DNA of 64,000 nt. Source: Brevundimonas diminuta (GTDB taxonomy: Bacteria > Pseudomonadota > Alphaproteobacteria > Caulobacterales > Caulobacteraceae). Shown here one piece after another: positions 1 through 7,993 of the stretch. The translations under genes and the position numbers were made by a program. Within the stretch, counting starts at the first letter, position 1, and each line of letters begins with the position of its first letter. The notes under the pieces are model-generated. The model was not told where the DNA came from. It searched no databases and saw only the letters and a list, made by a program, of their open reading frames with translations. The stretch spans positions 1,984,001-2,048,000 of the forward strand of contig NZ_CP073063.1 of assembly GCF_022654015.1 (NCBI RefSeq), in the 5' to 3' direction.

Positions 1-1
1 G

Positions 2-1201
2 GTCGCGTCGCCCACGGACTGCCTTTATGAGGGAGTTGTCTATGCGATACAGCAGAGCCCTGTGGAGTTTCGGTCCTGGTGGACCATGCAGGCTGTTGAA
101 CAACTGAGCCGTCATCAAGCACTCGCCTTCCGGCACCTACTCCATTGGCTCTGCCGCTGGGAGGTGGGCCAGTGGAGAAGTGCAGACGCCGCCCTCGTTC
201 GCGCTTTGCCCGGCCACGCCTATCGGAAATACGCAGGCGTCAGAGATCGGTCGTCGATCCTCCCTTATGACGCGAGGTCGAAGATCGTCGCTTATCTCGA
301 TGAGCTCAGCGGACTTGCAGCGTCGGGGCAGTGTACTCCAATAGCTGCGCGGGACGGTGCCATTCTCGCTGTGGCCTATCAGCACGGATTACGATCAAGG
401 CAGATTGCGATGCTGGACGTGAGTGACGTCCGCATCTTGGACGCGCAGATCGTCCATATCCGTCCAACTGTTATCAAGCAGCGGTCACAAAAGGTCGGAA
501 ATCGCGTCAATCGCAGGATTCAGGCGGAGTGGACGCCGTTATTTCGTTGCTGGGCGGACGTGTTGGAGTTCAAGTCCAACGGCAAGTTCTTCCGGATGGT
601 CCCTATTGAGATTGCTGGGATAGTTGGTGACGTGTCGGAGCGTGTCACCGGTAGCCGTTATGCCACGGGCATGTTCCGGCACACAGGAGCGCAGCGTCTC
701 GCAGACAGTGGGGCGTCTCGCGAAGAGGTTTCCGCTTACCTCAGTCATACGGACACGACCGCCGCAGATCATTACATCGAGAGCTCGCCTGCCCAGAACA
801 TGCTGGTGAACGCGGCGCTGGGTGAGTCCCCCACCTACCAATCCATCGCTGCAGCCATGCGCGGCGACCTCATAACCGTCGCTGACCTCTTGGGAAGACC
901 TGCCGATCAGCAGATCGGTGGAATGCCTCATGGCATTCCGGTCTCCGGCATAGGGGCGTGCACTGCGGGCCAGTCGCTCTGCACGCGGAACCCGGTTCTC
1001 AGTTGTTATACATGTCACAAGTTCCTTCCGGTCTCCGACAGTTCGATCCACCAGCAGGTTCTCACGGATCTGCGGCATGTGGTGCGCTCTTTTGACCAGC
1101 CATCCCGCATCGACCGCGTCTCGCCCGCGATGATGCAGCTGCGCGGCACCCTAGAAGCTGTTGGCAGCGTCCTTTCCGAAATCGACGGATCGAGCGAATG
1201 A
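2..1201 (+). CDS. Tyrosine recombinase, Tn554 TnpA-like (5' end cut by window edge)
   Basis: A site-specific recombinase that would cut and rejoin DNA through a phosphotyrosine. The reading frame is open to the first base of the window, so the true start probably lies upstream; a GTG at 62 is possible but has no convincing ribosome site. Catalytic landmarks are an Arg in HGLRSRQ, the RHTGAQ box, and SHTDTTAADHY, which carries the second His and the nucleophilic Tyr. The C-terminal third has paired cysteines (SLCTRNPVLSCYTCHKF) that look zinc-binding. The stop overlaps the next gene by four bases (ATGA). Size, order and overlap match tnpA of Tn554-type elements; the Tn554 assignment is by architecture, not by a database match. 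Confidence 0.85.
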   Translation, partial: VASPTDCLYEGVVYAIQQSPVEFRSWWTMQAVEQLSRHQALAFRHLLHWLCRWEVGQWRSADAALVRALPGHAYRKYAGVRDRSSILPYDARSKIVAYLDELSGLAASGQCTPIAARDGAILAVAYQHGLRSRQIAMLDVSDVRILDAQIVHIRPTVIKQRSQKVGNRVNRRIQAEWTPLFRCWADVLEFKSNGKFFRMVPIEIAGIVGDVSERVTGSRYATGMFRHTGAQRLADSGASREEVSAYLSHTDTTAADHYIESSPAQNMLVNAALGESPTYQSIAAAMRGDLITVADLLGRPADQQIGGMPHGIPVSGIGACTAGQSLCTRNPVLSCYTCHKFLPVSDSSIHQQVLTDLRHVVRSFDQPSRIDRVSPAMMQLRGTLEAVGSVLSEIDGSSE

Positions 1202-3519
1202 CGTCCTCCTTCGACCAGTTCATTGAAGACGGCAAGGTTCTCGCGGGACGCCATGGCTTGTCGTGGGACGTGCCGTACGATCTTCACACTGGAGCCATTC
1301 CCAAGGCACATTGGTGGGATCTCGGCGCCGCTGCCGGAAAGGTCGAGCGATCCCGAAAGCTGATCTCGACGTTTGCTGCAAACTCTTCGGCAGTGGCAGC
1401 GGTGCGCTCTCTTACAGGCCGCGATCATGCGGACGTCATGACGCCGGCCTGGATCAGCTTTTTAAAAGCCACGGCGGTCCATGACCTGTTCGTGAAGGGG
1501 CGGACTCCCGGCAACTTCGCGACCAATATCTCCGACTCTCTGCGCATCCTCGCAATATGCGCTGGAGACACCCCACCTCCCCTACTCTCCGCCAGCATTG
1601 TCTCAGCCGCTTACAATGCCGCTTTAATTGCCACTCCGTCCGCGAAGCGCGCCAGTACGCTGAAGGCGCTGATCGCGAACTGGCTAGATGGAACTGGAAA
1701 CGCCGATCAGCGGCCGCTCGCCCAGTACTGCATCCCGGACAAGAACAATGCCTTTTCGCTAGAGCGAGAGGAAAGGATCCAAATCACTCGTCGTCGACAG
1801 GTCGATAACAAGCGACCTGACGCCCTTCGAAGCGACCTGAGCCAGGTTCATTATGCCGAAAAGCTCCCGAACGAAGCAGCGTTGGCAGAGCTTATCCGCA
1901 TCGTGTTCAGCGCCAGGCCTGACACGTTCAGCGACCTAATCCGCTTTCATCAGGCACGAATTCTCCTCGCCACCGGGTTCCGTGTCGGAGAGCTCGTTTC
2001 TCTTCCGAGCAACTGCCTCATCGTTGAGCAGCCGGCTCCCACTAATCCGCGCCTGTTCGGCCCTCTGACGCCGATAGTCATGTTCAGGAACTTCGCCGAG
2101 AAACAAATGCCGGCCGGCCGCGGCTTCGAGCTGATCGACGCGATACAACACGTGCCTCCCCTCCTCGTGCCGACCGTCATGTCGAGCGTCGGAACGGTTC
2201 TGAGAGCGACAGAGCCGCTCCGACGACAAGCCAAAGCGCAGCGGGAGACTGGTTCATTGTTCCCCGATCTCCGACCTGAGGCGCTGATCTCCTGGACTGA
2301 GGCCTACACGCGGGCGTCCGGGGTGATGCAGGTAACAGTCAGTGAGATCCCCCAGTCGCTGAAGAACGCATACCGCGAGGCCTATGACGTTGTGTCTTTG
2401 AATGCGATCCGCCAGCACCAAGCGCAGGCGCTGATGTCGTCGTCGGTGAGCCCAAGGGTGCGTGATTATTTCCGCAGGGTTGAGAACAACCGCGGAGGTC
2501 GGAGCATACTGAAAGACAGCGAGGGCTCCGAACTCGTTCTTTCGAACCAAGAGCGGCTGGCGGGGCGGGCTCCCTTCGTACGCGTTGGCGAGCTGGAGGA
2601 GTACATCCGTGAGCACCTCAAGACCAAATTGCCTGAACAGCGATTGAGCCGTTCCGATCGCGGAGACGTTGGGCTTGAGGATCGACTGTTCCTTATTCCC
2701 GGTCGCGCGCGGGCAGAGGCTAAGCACGACGCGATCATAGATACCGAGCGCTATTTCTCGGTCCAGTCGGCTTCAGCGCAAGACCTGGAACTCCAACTTG
2801 GCGGGACTGAGGGCGGACGCTTGTTCCAGCGCTACGGCGCTTCCGAAATGGAACGTTGCCACACGATCAATCCCCACTCACTCCGACATTTGCAGAATAC
2901 GGAACTGTTCAGTCGCGGCGTTGCCGACACCGTCATTTCGCGCAGGTACAATCGCAAGGGCGTAGACCAGAGCTACGTCTACGATCACAGGACGCTGGCC
3001 GAGCATCTCGATGAGATGGAGCCCGACACGGCGCGGTTGGCGAAATCGATGCTTGGTCCGAAGGCCCGCCAGGCTTTTGACTTGATCCGAGGAGGCAAGA
3101 TTACCGGCCCGGTCGTGAGTGCCTTTCAGCGCCTTCAACGAGAAGAAGGTGATGAAGCGGCATTTGAGTTTCTTAACGCGGAGGCGGGCGCTCTCCATTT
3201 CACACCTTATGGGTTTTGTTTGAACAGCTTCGCGGCTAGCCCCTGCGTGAAACACCTTGAGTGCTTCAACCGGTGCAACCATCTCGTTCGAACGGACGCC
3301 CCAGAAGAACAAAAAAACCTGACCGACCTCAGCCGTAGATACAAGGTCCACATCGAGCGGCTCAGGACAAAGCCGAGCAGGGCTCCGAACTACATCACTC
3401 AACTTGCCCATGCCGAAGAGAGGCTGGAGGGCGTGCAGGCCGCCCTTGCGCAGGCGCCGGGGCGGCCCGTGTTCCCCGACGGGTCAAGTCTCCATGCGGA
3501 GGTCGGTCGTGCCCGCTAG
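1198..3519 (+). CDS. Large tyrosine recombinase, Tn554 TnpB-like
   Basis: A 773-residue recombinase, the second gene of the trio. It starts at the ATG overlapping the stop of the preceding recombinase, which suggests translational coupling. The long N-terminal part is unrecognised. The catalytic half shows GFRVGEL (first Arg), HSLRH near residue 560, and a Tyr in SYVYDH about 35 residues later. A C-terminal cysteine cluster (FC, then C..KHLEC...CNH) looks like a zinc site. TnpB of Tn554 is 630 residues, so this is a long relative. In that family the A and B proteins act together on one element; that the pair acts so here is inference. Confidence 0.85.
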   Translation: MTSSFDQFIEDGKVLAGRHGLSWDVPYDLHTGAIPKAHWWDLGAAAGKVERSRKLISTFAANSSAVAAVRSLTGRDHADVMTPAWISFLKATAVHDLFVKGRTPGNFATNISDSLRILAICAGDTPPPLLSASIVSAAYNAALIATPSAKRASTLKALIANWLDGTGNADQRPLAQYCIPDKNNAFSLEREERIQITRRRQVDNKRPDALRSDLSQVHYAEKLPNEAALAELIRIVFSARPDTFSDLIRFHQARILLATGFRVGELVSLPSNCLIVEQPAPTNPRLFGPLTPIVMFRNFAEKQMPAGRGFELIDAIQHVPPLLVPTVMSSVGTVLRATEPLRRQAKAQRETGSLFPDLRPEALISWTEAYTRASGVMQVTVSEIPQSLKNAYREAYDVVSLNAIRQHQAQALMSSSVSPRVRDYFRRVENNRGGRSILKDSEGSELVLSNQERLAGRAPFVRVGELEEYIREHLKTKLPEQRLSRSDRGDVGLEDRLFLIPGRARAEAKHDAIIDTERYFSVQSASAQDLELQLGGTEGGRLFQRYGASEMERCHTINPHSLRHLQNTELFSRGVADTVISRRYNRKGVDQSYVYDHRTLAEHLDEMEPDTARLAKSMLGPKARQAFDLIRGGKITGPVVSAFQRLQREEGDEAAFEFLNAEAGALHFTPYGFCLNSFAASPCVKHLECFNRCNHLVRTDAPEEQKNLTDLSRRYKVHIERLRTKPSRAPNYITQLAHAEERLEGVQAALAQAPGRPVFPDGSSLHAEVGRAR

Positions 3520-3982
3520 GTCTGAGCAGGAGTTTCTGGAACACTTGCTCCAGACGATGGTCGAACAGGACATCGACCTCACCTTCCGAGGTGTCGCGGA
3601 GCGCTCGGAAGGTCGGTTTGCTCATGCCAGCACCTTCACCCGAAGGCTCGACCTGCGTGCAGCCGTCGAGGCGGCTCAAGGTCGTCAAAAGGCAGTAAGA
3701 CAGGTCGCTGCCAAATTTTCAAAAAGTTCCCCTGCCCTTCTCGCCGAACGTCTCGCAGCGGCCCAGGCTGAAGTGCAAACGTTAAAGCGTCAAAGGGATC
3801 TTCTCGTAGCAGGCCATCGAGCCGCGATTCTTGCCATAGGGAGGATTGGCGAGATGAAGGCTTGGAGAGAGTACTTCGTTGATTACAGCGAGGCCCTTCA
3901 AGACTTGAAGGAACTAGGCGCGCTTCCAGAAGCCGAGGTCGTCCGGATTGCACCTGTCGAAGAGCCGGATCCCAATCGGTAG
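3509..3982 (+). CDS. Small coiled-coil accessory protein, Tn554 TnpC-like
   Basis: Third gene of the recombinase trio, about 157 residues. I place the start at GTG 3509 because GGAGG at 3498-3502 lies six bases upstream; an in-frame ATG at 3494 is the alternative. Either start lies inside the 3' end of the preceding gene. The protein has a short helical N-terminus resembling DNA-binding accessory factors and a clear heptad-like stretch (RLAAAQAEVQTLKRQRDLL) predicted to form a coiled coil. TnpC of Tn554 is a 125-residue auxiliary protein affecting orientation and frequency of transposition; the parallel is based on position, size and coiled coil only. Confidence 0.7.
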   Translation: MPARSEQEFLEHLLQTMVEQDIDLTFRGVAERSEGRFAHASTFTRRLDLRAAVEAAQGRQKAVRQVAAKFSKSSPALLAERLAAAQAEVQTLKRQRDLLVAGHRAAILAIGRIGEMKAWREYFVDYSEALQDLKELGALPEAEVVRIAPVEEPDPNR

Positions 3983-3988
3983 CGACTT

Positions 3989-4222
3989 TTAGTCTCGCTT
4001 TGGCTGAAGCAGGCTCCAGACCTCGGTCGAAAGACCGGTGGCCAAGGCGTTCAAGCTGTCCAGCGAAACGTTCCGTTCGCTACGTTCGATCGATCCCACA
4101 TAGGTCCGATGGAGCCCCGAAGCATCTGCGAGCTGCTCCTGACTCAGCTTTCTTTCCTGACGAAGCATGCGGACGTTTCGCGCCAGGACGTCCCTTAAAT
4201 GTCTCGCTTCACCCGCTGCCAT
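3989..4222 (-). CDS. XRE-family helix-turn-helix transcriptional regulator
   Basis: A 77-residue protein that is almost all one Cro/CI-type domain: LSQEQLADASGLHRTYVGSI is the helix-turn-helix, followed by the typical ER.. N.SLDSLNALA segment. There is no second domain, so it probably acts as a small dimeric repressor. It ends six bases from the convergent small gene of the recombinase trio and is divergent from the unknown gene at 4278. The 55-bp divergent spacer contains a perfect inverted repeat that may be its operator, suggesting autoregulation and control of the neighbour. Confidence 0.85.
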   Translation of the reverse strand: MAAGEARHLRDVLARNVRMLRQERKLSQEQLADASGLHRTYVGSIERSERNVSLDSLNALATGLSTEVWSLLQPKRD

Positions 4223-4251
4223 CCCACCACTGGTCGAGAGGTGATGACTTT

Positions 4252-4265
4252 ACGTCGACAGACGT
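4252..4265. promoter_or_regulatory. Candidate operator, ACGTC-N4-GACGT inverted repeat
   Basis: Perfect 5-bp inverted repeat with a 4-bp spacer, midway between the divergent starts of the XRE gene (4222) and the unknown gene (4278). Position and symmetry fit a binding site for the small XRE protein. No binding evidence exists. Confidence 0.4.
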
Positions 4266-4277
4266 TAAGTAGCATTC

Positions 4278-4925
4278 ATGACCGGTGCACCGGGGATCGC
4301 CCCACCATTCTCATCGTCAGACGTCCCCGTTGCGATCGTCGCTGACGCGGACGTCGTTGCCCGGCTTGAACAGGAACGTTCGAGCTTGCATGACCCTGAC
4401 CTCCAGTCGACGGTCAGGCGACGACTGGAAAGCGCGGGCCGCCTTCTGGCGCACTTAGAGCGGAGAGATCTCACTTGGCCTCCGCCACGACGGTCGAGGC
4501 GGACCGTGAATGCGACGATCTCGCGGGCGGCTTTGGACGAACTGAGATCGCAAGCAGACAGGCTAGATGTTGCTGAGCAGATCTTGCTCTCTGGCGTGCT
4601 GGCCGACAACCTATTTGCATCCCCGTTAGCGATGATAGATCGGGACGAGCCACTGTCCGGATATCTTAGAACCGAGCGTGGCCACGGCCGAATTTATGGC
4701 ATTCAGTTCGAAGTCACGGGCTTCCAGTACGCCTTCCTGAAGACACTCGCCGGTCAGAGCCTCACTACGCGTGAGATTTTCCAATTGGCCGTTAGGTCCT
4801 TGGCAGAGCGCCTAGGCCGAGGGGATCCGCCGCCTGGTTTGCCCCTTTCTAGGGAAGCACTGTCTATGGCGGCAAAGGTATCTCTTGGCGCTCCAGGGAA
4901 CTCCCAATCTTCACCTCGAAGTTAA
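4278..4925 (+). CDS. Hypothetical protein next to the recombinase trio
   Basis: A 215-residue protein I do not recognise. The N-terminal half is charged and probably helical (residues 25-100, many Arg/Glu/Leu), with a basic patch WPPPRRSRRTVNAT. The middle (about 125-160) looks like a small folded region with Gly-Tyr and aromatic residues. The C-terminus is Pro/Ser rich. No signal peptide or membrane segment is visible. It is divergent from the XRE gene and starts 12 bases after the putative operator, so it is probably controlled by that regulator. It may be a passenger of the recombinase element. Function unknown. Confidence 0.65.
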   Translation: MTGAPGIAPPFSSSDVPVAIVADADVVARLEQERSSLHDPDLQSTVRRRLESAGRLLAHLERRDLTWPPPRRSRRTVNATISRAALDELRSQADRLDVAEQILLSGVLADNLFASPLAMIDRDEPLSGYLRTERGHGRIYGIQFEVTGFQYAFLKTLAGQSLTTREIFQLAVRSLAERLGRGDPPPGLPLSREALSMAAKVSLGAPGNSQSSPRS

Positions 4926-4935
4926 AAGGTCGCAC

Positions 4936-5160
4936 ATGCCCTTGGCCCCTCATCAACAAGCGATTTGGCTCACTATGTGGGCGCGCAACTTCAGCCATGC
5001 GGGCGTGGCGTTCATGATGATCGGGGTCCTGGCCCTCTTGGGCGCCCGCTTCATGGAGCATCAGATCGCGATAGGCTTCTTGGTGGGTGCCGGTCTTGTC
5101 TACGTGGGCGATCTGATCATTCGGTACATCCCGGATCCTGAGCAGCCGGTGGACAAGTAA
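4936..5160 (+). CDS. Small membrane protein, two predicted TM helices
   Basis: A 74-residue protein. ATG 4936 is chosen because AAAAGG sits about six bases upstream; a reading frame extending back to 4885 overlaps the previous gene and lacks such a site. Two hydrophobic segments (roughly residues 22-38 and 44-60) are joined by a short loop with MEHQ, and the tail RYIPDPEQPVDK is polar. It follows the unknown gene at 4278 by ten bases on the same strand and may be cotranscribed with it. Function unknown. Confidence 0.6.
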   Translation: MPLAPHQQAIWLTMWARNFSHAGVAFMMIGVLALLGARFMEHQIAIGFLVGAGLVYVGDLIIRYIPDPEQPVDK

Positions 5161-5221
5161 CGGATTCGCCGGCGGTCCAACCGCTAGCCTACAATGCGCC
5201 AGGAACAGACATTGGCGGCAC

Positions 5222-5239
5222 GCCGGAAACACGACATTC
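5222..5239 (+). repeat. 18-bp direct repeat, left copy
   Basis: GCCGGAAACACGACATTC is found identically at 11812-11829. The bases further out are partly similar as well. The two copies bracket the array and its recombinase, so they could be recombination or insertion boundaries. The left copy is also next to an acgacatt/aatgtcgt stem that runs into the first array repeat. Confidence 0.55.
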
Positions 5240-5254
5240 AGGTGGGCTTCAAAG

Positions 5255-5303
5255 GTCCGCTTTCCGGCCTAATGCCAATGTCGTGGTCCGACCCATTGCG
5301 GAC
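5255..5303 (+). repeat. Array repeat 1
   Basis: Begins GTCCGCTTTCCGG and ends CCGACCCATTGCGGAC; the outer GTCCGC and GCGGAC are complementary. It lies between the small membrane gene at 4936 and the minus-strand gene at 5339. Confidence 0.75.
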
Positions 5304-5338
5304 AGTCCTTGGCACAAAACGCCTTGGTCCGGCGGCAA

Positions 5339-5578
5339 TCAGAGCGATCTCCCTTTGAGCTTCCGATACGCTTTAAACGCAAGTCGCGTCAGCAAGCCAA
5401 AGAGAACAGACAGGCCGACCATAACAGTGCAGGGCCACCACATCCGGTTGGCAGCTAACACCGCCGCCATCAGCGATGTCCACAGCGGCAGCAGGACGGT
5501 GAAGGCGAGAAGCAAGGCGCCGACAAAAAGCGTCTGGCGTTCTTTGAAACTGCGATCGGATTTAGGAGCGCGGGGCAT
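5339..5578 (-). CDS. Small membrane protein
   Basis: A 79-residue protein with a basic N-terminus (MPRAPKSDRSFKER) and two hydrophobic segments, about residues 16-42 and 47-66, ending in a basic tail RKLKGRSL. The layout suggests both termini in the cytoplasm. It is unrelated in sequence to its neighbours, is flanked by array repeats on both sides, and has no recognisable family. Function unknown. Confidence 0.55.
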   Translation of the reverse strand: MPRAPKSDRSFKERQTLFVGALLLAFTVLLPLWTSLMAAVLAANRMWWPCTVMVGLSVLFGLLTRLAFKAYRKLKGRSL

Positions 5579-5980
5579 CTTTCACCGATTTGAGTTTCCT
5601 TACTATGACGAGTCAACTAGCGGCCCATGGCGTGGACCGCTCTCTGCTCGAAGGCTAGGTCAGTTTTCAGCGCTTGGATCTAGGACCTAAATCGACCCAT
5701 CTGCGACCTTCGGAAGGTCCCTTTTTGACGTCTCGACAAACAAGACCGATGTGGGGCTGTAAGTGCCTGGTTTCAGCCCGGCGGGAGGGGCCGTCGAGCG
5801 GCGAGCGGCCCCGCATGCGTCCGAAGGTTGACTAGAAGGCGCGAAGCGACGGAACTTAGACCGCCGGCCGCTGTCCCTGCTCGGGGTTGGCCTGACTGAC
5901 CAGCGGATGGTCTAGCGCGTGGTAGAGTTGCTGGCGGTCGAAGGTGCAAGAGTCCGCACCTTGCAAACCGCGCAAGTTTA
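5579..5980. other. Gene-free stretch with a diverged array repeat
   Basis: About 400 bases without a convincing gene. It holds one diverged array repeat (5659-5707). A minus-strand frame ending at the TAA at 5856-5858 reads protein-like in its last 30 codons (Gln-rich, starting only at a TTG near 5975), so it could be the remnant of a lost gene. Nothing else is recognisable. Confidence 0.5.
5659..5707 (+). repeat. Array repeat 2 (diverged)
   Basis: Begins GTCAGTTTTC and ends TCGACCCATCTGCGAC, a degenerate match to the array consensus CGACCCATTGCGGAC, in the same orientation as the others. It lies between the genes at 5339 and 5981. Confidence 0.5.
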
Positions 5981-6283
5981 TTACCCCGGCAACTTGTCGG
6001 CCAGGACATCCGCCTTGCGGATTTGTGGCGCAGCGGCGAGGAGTTCGTCCGCATTCGCCATCAACGCCTCGGCCACCTTGCCGCCGAGATGGGCCTCTCG
6101 GCCAGCTTCGTTATCAAAGGCGTCGAAGATCGCGAACGTGCTGTGATCGAAGCGGACCGCGAACCAAGCGATCGTGCCTGGTTCGCCTTCAACCAAGCTC
6201 TGCGCGCTGGCTAGGAATGCGGCGACCGCCTCTTCCTTCCCGGGCTTTGCTTTAAGTTCCACATAAAGCGACACTGCGGTCAT
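5981..6283 (-). CDS. Antibiotic biosynthesis monooxygenase (ABM) domain protein, putative quinol monooxygenase
   Basis: A 100-residue single-domain protein of the ABM dimeric ferredoxin-like fold. The opening beta strand and helix (VSLYVELKAKPGKEEAVAAF), the central EPGTIAWFAVRFD strand and the FDAFDNEAGREAHLGG stretch are typical of YgiN-type proteins. Family members oxidise quinols or small aromatics without a cofactor, or act in reactive-aldehyde metabolism; the substrate here cannot be read from sequence. It is an orphan in the array, flanked by repeats, and is the only gene of the array with a confident family. Confidence 0.8.
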   Translation of the reverse strand: MTAVSLYVELKAKPGKEEAVAAFLASAQSLVEGEPGTIAWFAVRFDHSTFAIFDAFDNEAGREAHLGGKVAEALMANADELLAAAPQIRKADVLADKLPG

Positions 6284-6642
6284 GGTCTGGACTCCCGTTT
6301 ATCCACCCGGTTATCCACCTCATGCGCCGTTTTACAAAACCAATTCTAAATCGATTCTGATTTCAAACCCTGTAATCGAGTTCTGAAATCTTATTTTTGG
6401 CCCAGGGAATTCCCCTGTCTCCGCTTGAGGATATCCGTCCCAATCCCATTTAACTTTGTGAACTCAGTATCACGTGAATGCTGGCCTGAGTCGGCCTCAG
6501 AACGCTGATCGCGAGCCGAAGCTCAGGTCCGCTTTCCACCCTTAGCTGACATCGACTGCGACCGTTTCCCGGCCTGAAGGCCAACGTCCGCTATTGGCCG
6601 TGAAGCCCATGACTGAAATCGACCCAAAGCGGACTTCTTCCG
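6284..6642. other. Gene-free stretch: AT-rich upstream region plus array repeat
   Basis: Just upstream of the ABM gene (minus strand), about 6320-6420 is unusually A+T rich and probably contains its promoter. The rest is taken up by an extended array repeat at 6527-6634. No gene is visible. Confidence 0.5.
6527..6634 (+). repeat. Array repeat 3 (long form)
   Basis: Starts GTCCGCTTTCCACCC, has a second internal GTCCGC at 6586-6591 and ends TCGACCCAAAGCGGAC. The two-part structure is like the long copies at 8008 and 9344. It lies between the ABM gene and the gene at 6643. Confidence 0.65.
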
Positions 6643-7074
6643 CTACCGCTTTGGGGCTGCTGAGTTAAACGCAGACAGGTGAGAGAACCCGAACGTCAAT
6701 ATCGCGGCTACAAAGCCAATGATGGGGCCGACGAACAGCGTAAGCACCATGACGCGAGTTCCACTCCACCGGTAGGCTCCGCCATGTGCCACGTCGAGCG
6801 AAGTGCTGAATGCAGCATTCACAGCCCAAAGTATCACCACAGAGCCGAAAGCGGCCAAGGCGGATATAAGCCGTCGGGATCGTCCAAACTGGGCGAAAAT
6901 CAACACGCTGGCCGCGATCATCGCTATGGCAACGCCCAGTTCTGCGATGCTGCCCTGCACTTCTCCTAGCCGAAAGCCCGCTGTCGCCTCGATCACAAAG
7001 GCCAACGCAAGGATCGCAACAGCCAAGGCAGTTGCGTTAGTTCGAAAACCGCTGTGACCAGAGGCGCTGTTCAT
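6643..7074 (-). CDS. Hypothetical membrane protein, four predicted TM helices
   Basis: About 143 residues from ATG 7074; an in-frame GTG at 7089 would add five residues, and neither start has a strong ribosome site. Four hydrophobic segments are evident: an N-terminal one (AVAILALAFVIEA), two in the middle (ELGVAIAMIAASVLIFAQF and ISALAAFGSVVILWAV) and one near the C-terminus (FVGPIIGFVAAILTF). The loops are short. No known family. It is flanked by array repeats. Confidence 0.55.
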   Translation of the reverse strand: MNSASGHSGFRTNATALAVAILALAFVIEATAGFRLGEVQGSIAELGVAIAMIAASVLIFAQFGRSRRLISALAAFGSVVILWAVNAAFSTSLDVAHGGAYRWSGTRVMVLTLFVGPIIGFVAAILTFGFSHLSAFNSAAPKR

Positions 7075-7110
7075 ATGGTCATTGTGCACTGCTGCTGCCG
7101 CTGAGCCAAC

Positions 7111-7134
7111 GTCGCCTTCCCACCGATTGCGGAC
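7111..7134 (+). repeat. Array repeat 4 (short form)
   Basis: GTCGCCTTCCCACCGATTGC followed by GGAC: only the outer arms and the conserved 3' end remain. It sits in the divergent spacer between the genes at 6643 and 7185. Confidence 0.5.
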
Positions 7135-7184
7135 ATTGTCATGTCCATCGATAATAACGTCCGTAACAGGGTCGGAGATCTGGT

Positions 7185-7490
7185 TTGCTCATCACGCTTG
7201 CTGGTCGATATCACAAGAGGCTGTGCCAACTTGGCTCTGGTACAGAGCCTGCTCGCCTAGCCTACATCGCACCGGCTGTTTCGATCCCATGGTCGGTCGC
7301 ACTTCTTCCCGGCGTGGCTTGCGCTTTCCTGCTCGACACAGGAAAAACAACTCCACTTAGCTATGCGGACTCCTCCATCCTGAGATGGATCCTTCTCGCT
7401 GGCTTGGCGATCCCGTTGGTGGGAATGGCGTACGCAAACATCACAGTTCTAGTTTGCTGCTTCCGTACCGAGGCCCGTCGCAATCAATAA
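7185..7490 (+). CDS. Small hypothetical membrane protein
   Basis: A 101-residue frame starting at TTG 7185, with GGAG at 7174-7177 seven bases upstream; the frame is closed by a stop at 7164, so there is no earlier start. Two hydrophobic segments (about residues 27-50 and 67-92) are joined by a polar loop with DTGKTTPLSY. The C-terminus is basic. No family recognised. It lies between two array repeats, only a few bases before the second. Confidence 0.45.
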   Translation: MLITLAGRYHKRLCQLGSGTEPARLAYIAPAVSIPWSVALLPGVACAFLLDTGKTTPLSYADSSILRWILLAGLAIPLVGMAYANITVLVCCFRTEARRNQ

Positions 7491-7496
7491 GGCAAT

Positions 7497-7520
7497 GTCA
7501 GCTATCGACCCATTGCGGAC
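7497..7520 (+). repeat. Array repeat 5 (short form)
   Basis: GTCAGC, then TCGACCCATTGCGGAC, with a perfect match to the array 3' consensus. It begins seven bases after the gene at 7185 and ends 30 bases before the gene at 7550. Confidence 0.65.
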
Positions 7521-7549
7521 GCAGGGCGATCCGCAGTTAAACTGCGACT

Positions 7550-7993
7550 ATGGTCCGCAGAGTTTTGATCTTCCTCATTTGCCCTTTAGTTCTGGGCTTT
7601 GGCTTGGCGCAGTGGGCTCAGGCTGCCGGGATACGAACAGCTGGCATCCACTGGCTAGCTTCGGTCTTCTACTATCTGATTTTTGCATTGCCCGGATTAG
7701 TGCTCGTCGTCCGGTTGGGTCGGGGCAAGCGAAGAGATTTTGTCGAGGCGGCAGGGGCTCTTGGCGCAATGGCTACCGGAATTTTGGTGTGGGCGACGCT
7801 GGGCTACGGCGCTTTCTTCAATGTGGTCGAGGCAGATGGACCGCGTCGCTATACGATTATGGAAGCCGCGCTTTTTGGTCTGCGCGATGCTGCTTTTAAT
7901 GTGACGTTGGCGGGCTTAGCCTTGGCTGCGTCGCTTATTGGCGTGAGGCTTATCGAAGCGGGCATCCGCGCAGTTCAAGTGAAAGCCGTGTAG
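7550..7993 (+). CDS. Hypothetical membrane protein, four predicted TM helices
   Basis: A 147-residue protein with an N-terminal hydrophobic segment that could be a signal anchor (LIFLICPLVLGFGLAQWAQA), then three further hydrophobic segments (about residues 37-56, 66-90 and 115-135). A polar loop with VVEADGPRRYTIME lies between the third and fourth. No family recognised. It follows array repeat 5 and precedes array repeat 6. Confidence 0.6.
   Translation: MVRRVLIFLICPLVLGFGLAQWAQAAGIRTAGIHWLASVFYYLIFALPGLVLVVRLGRGKRRDFVEAAGALGAMATGILVWATLGYGAFFNVVEADGPRRYTIMEAALFGLRDAAFNVTLAGLALAASLIGVRLIEAGIRAVQVKAV

Noticed and set aside
5856..5975. 39-codon minus-strand frame with TTG start after the ABM gene
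   Set aside because: It reads protein-like near its end, but has no clear ribosome site and no recognisable family; too little to call a gene.
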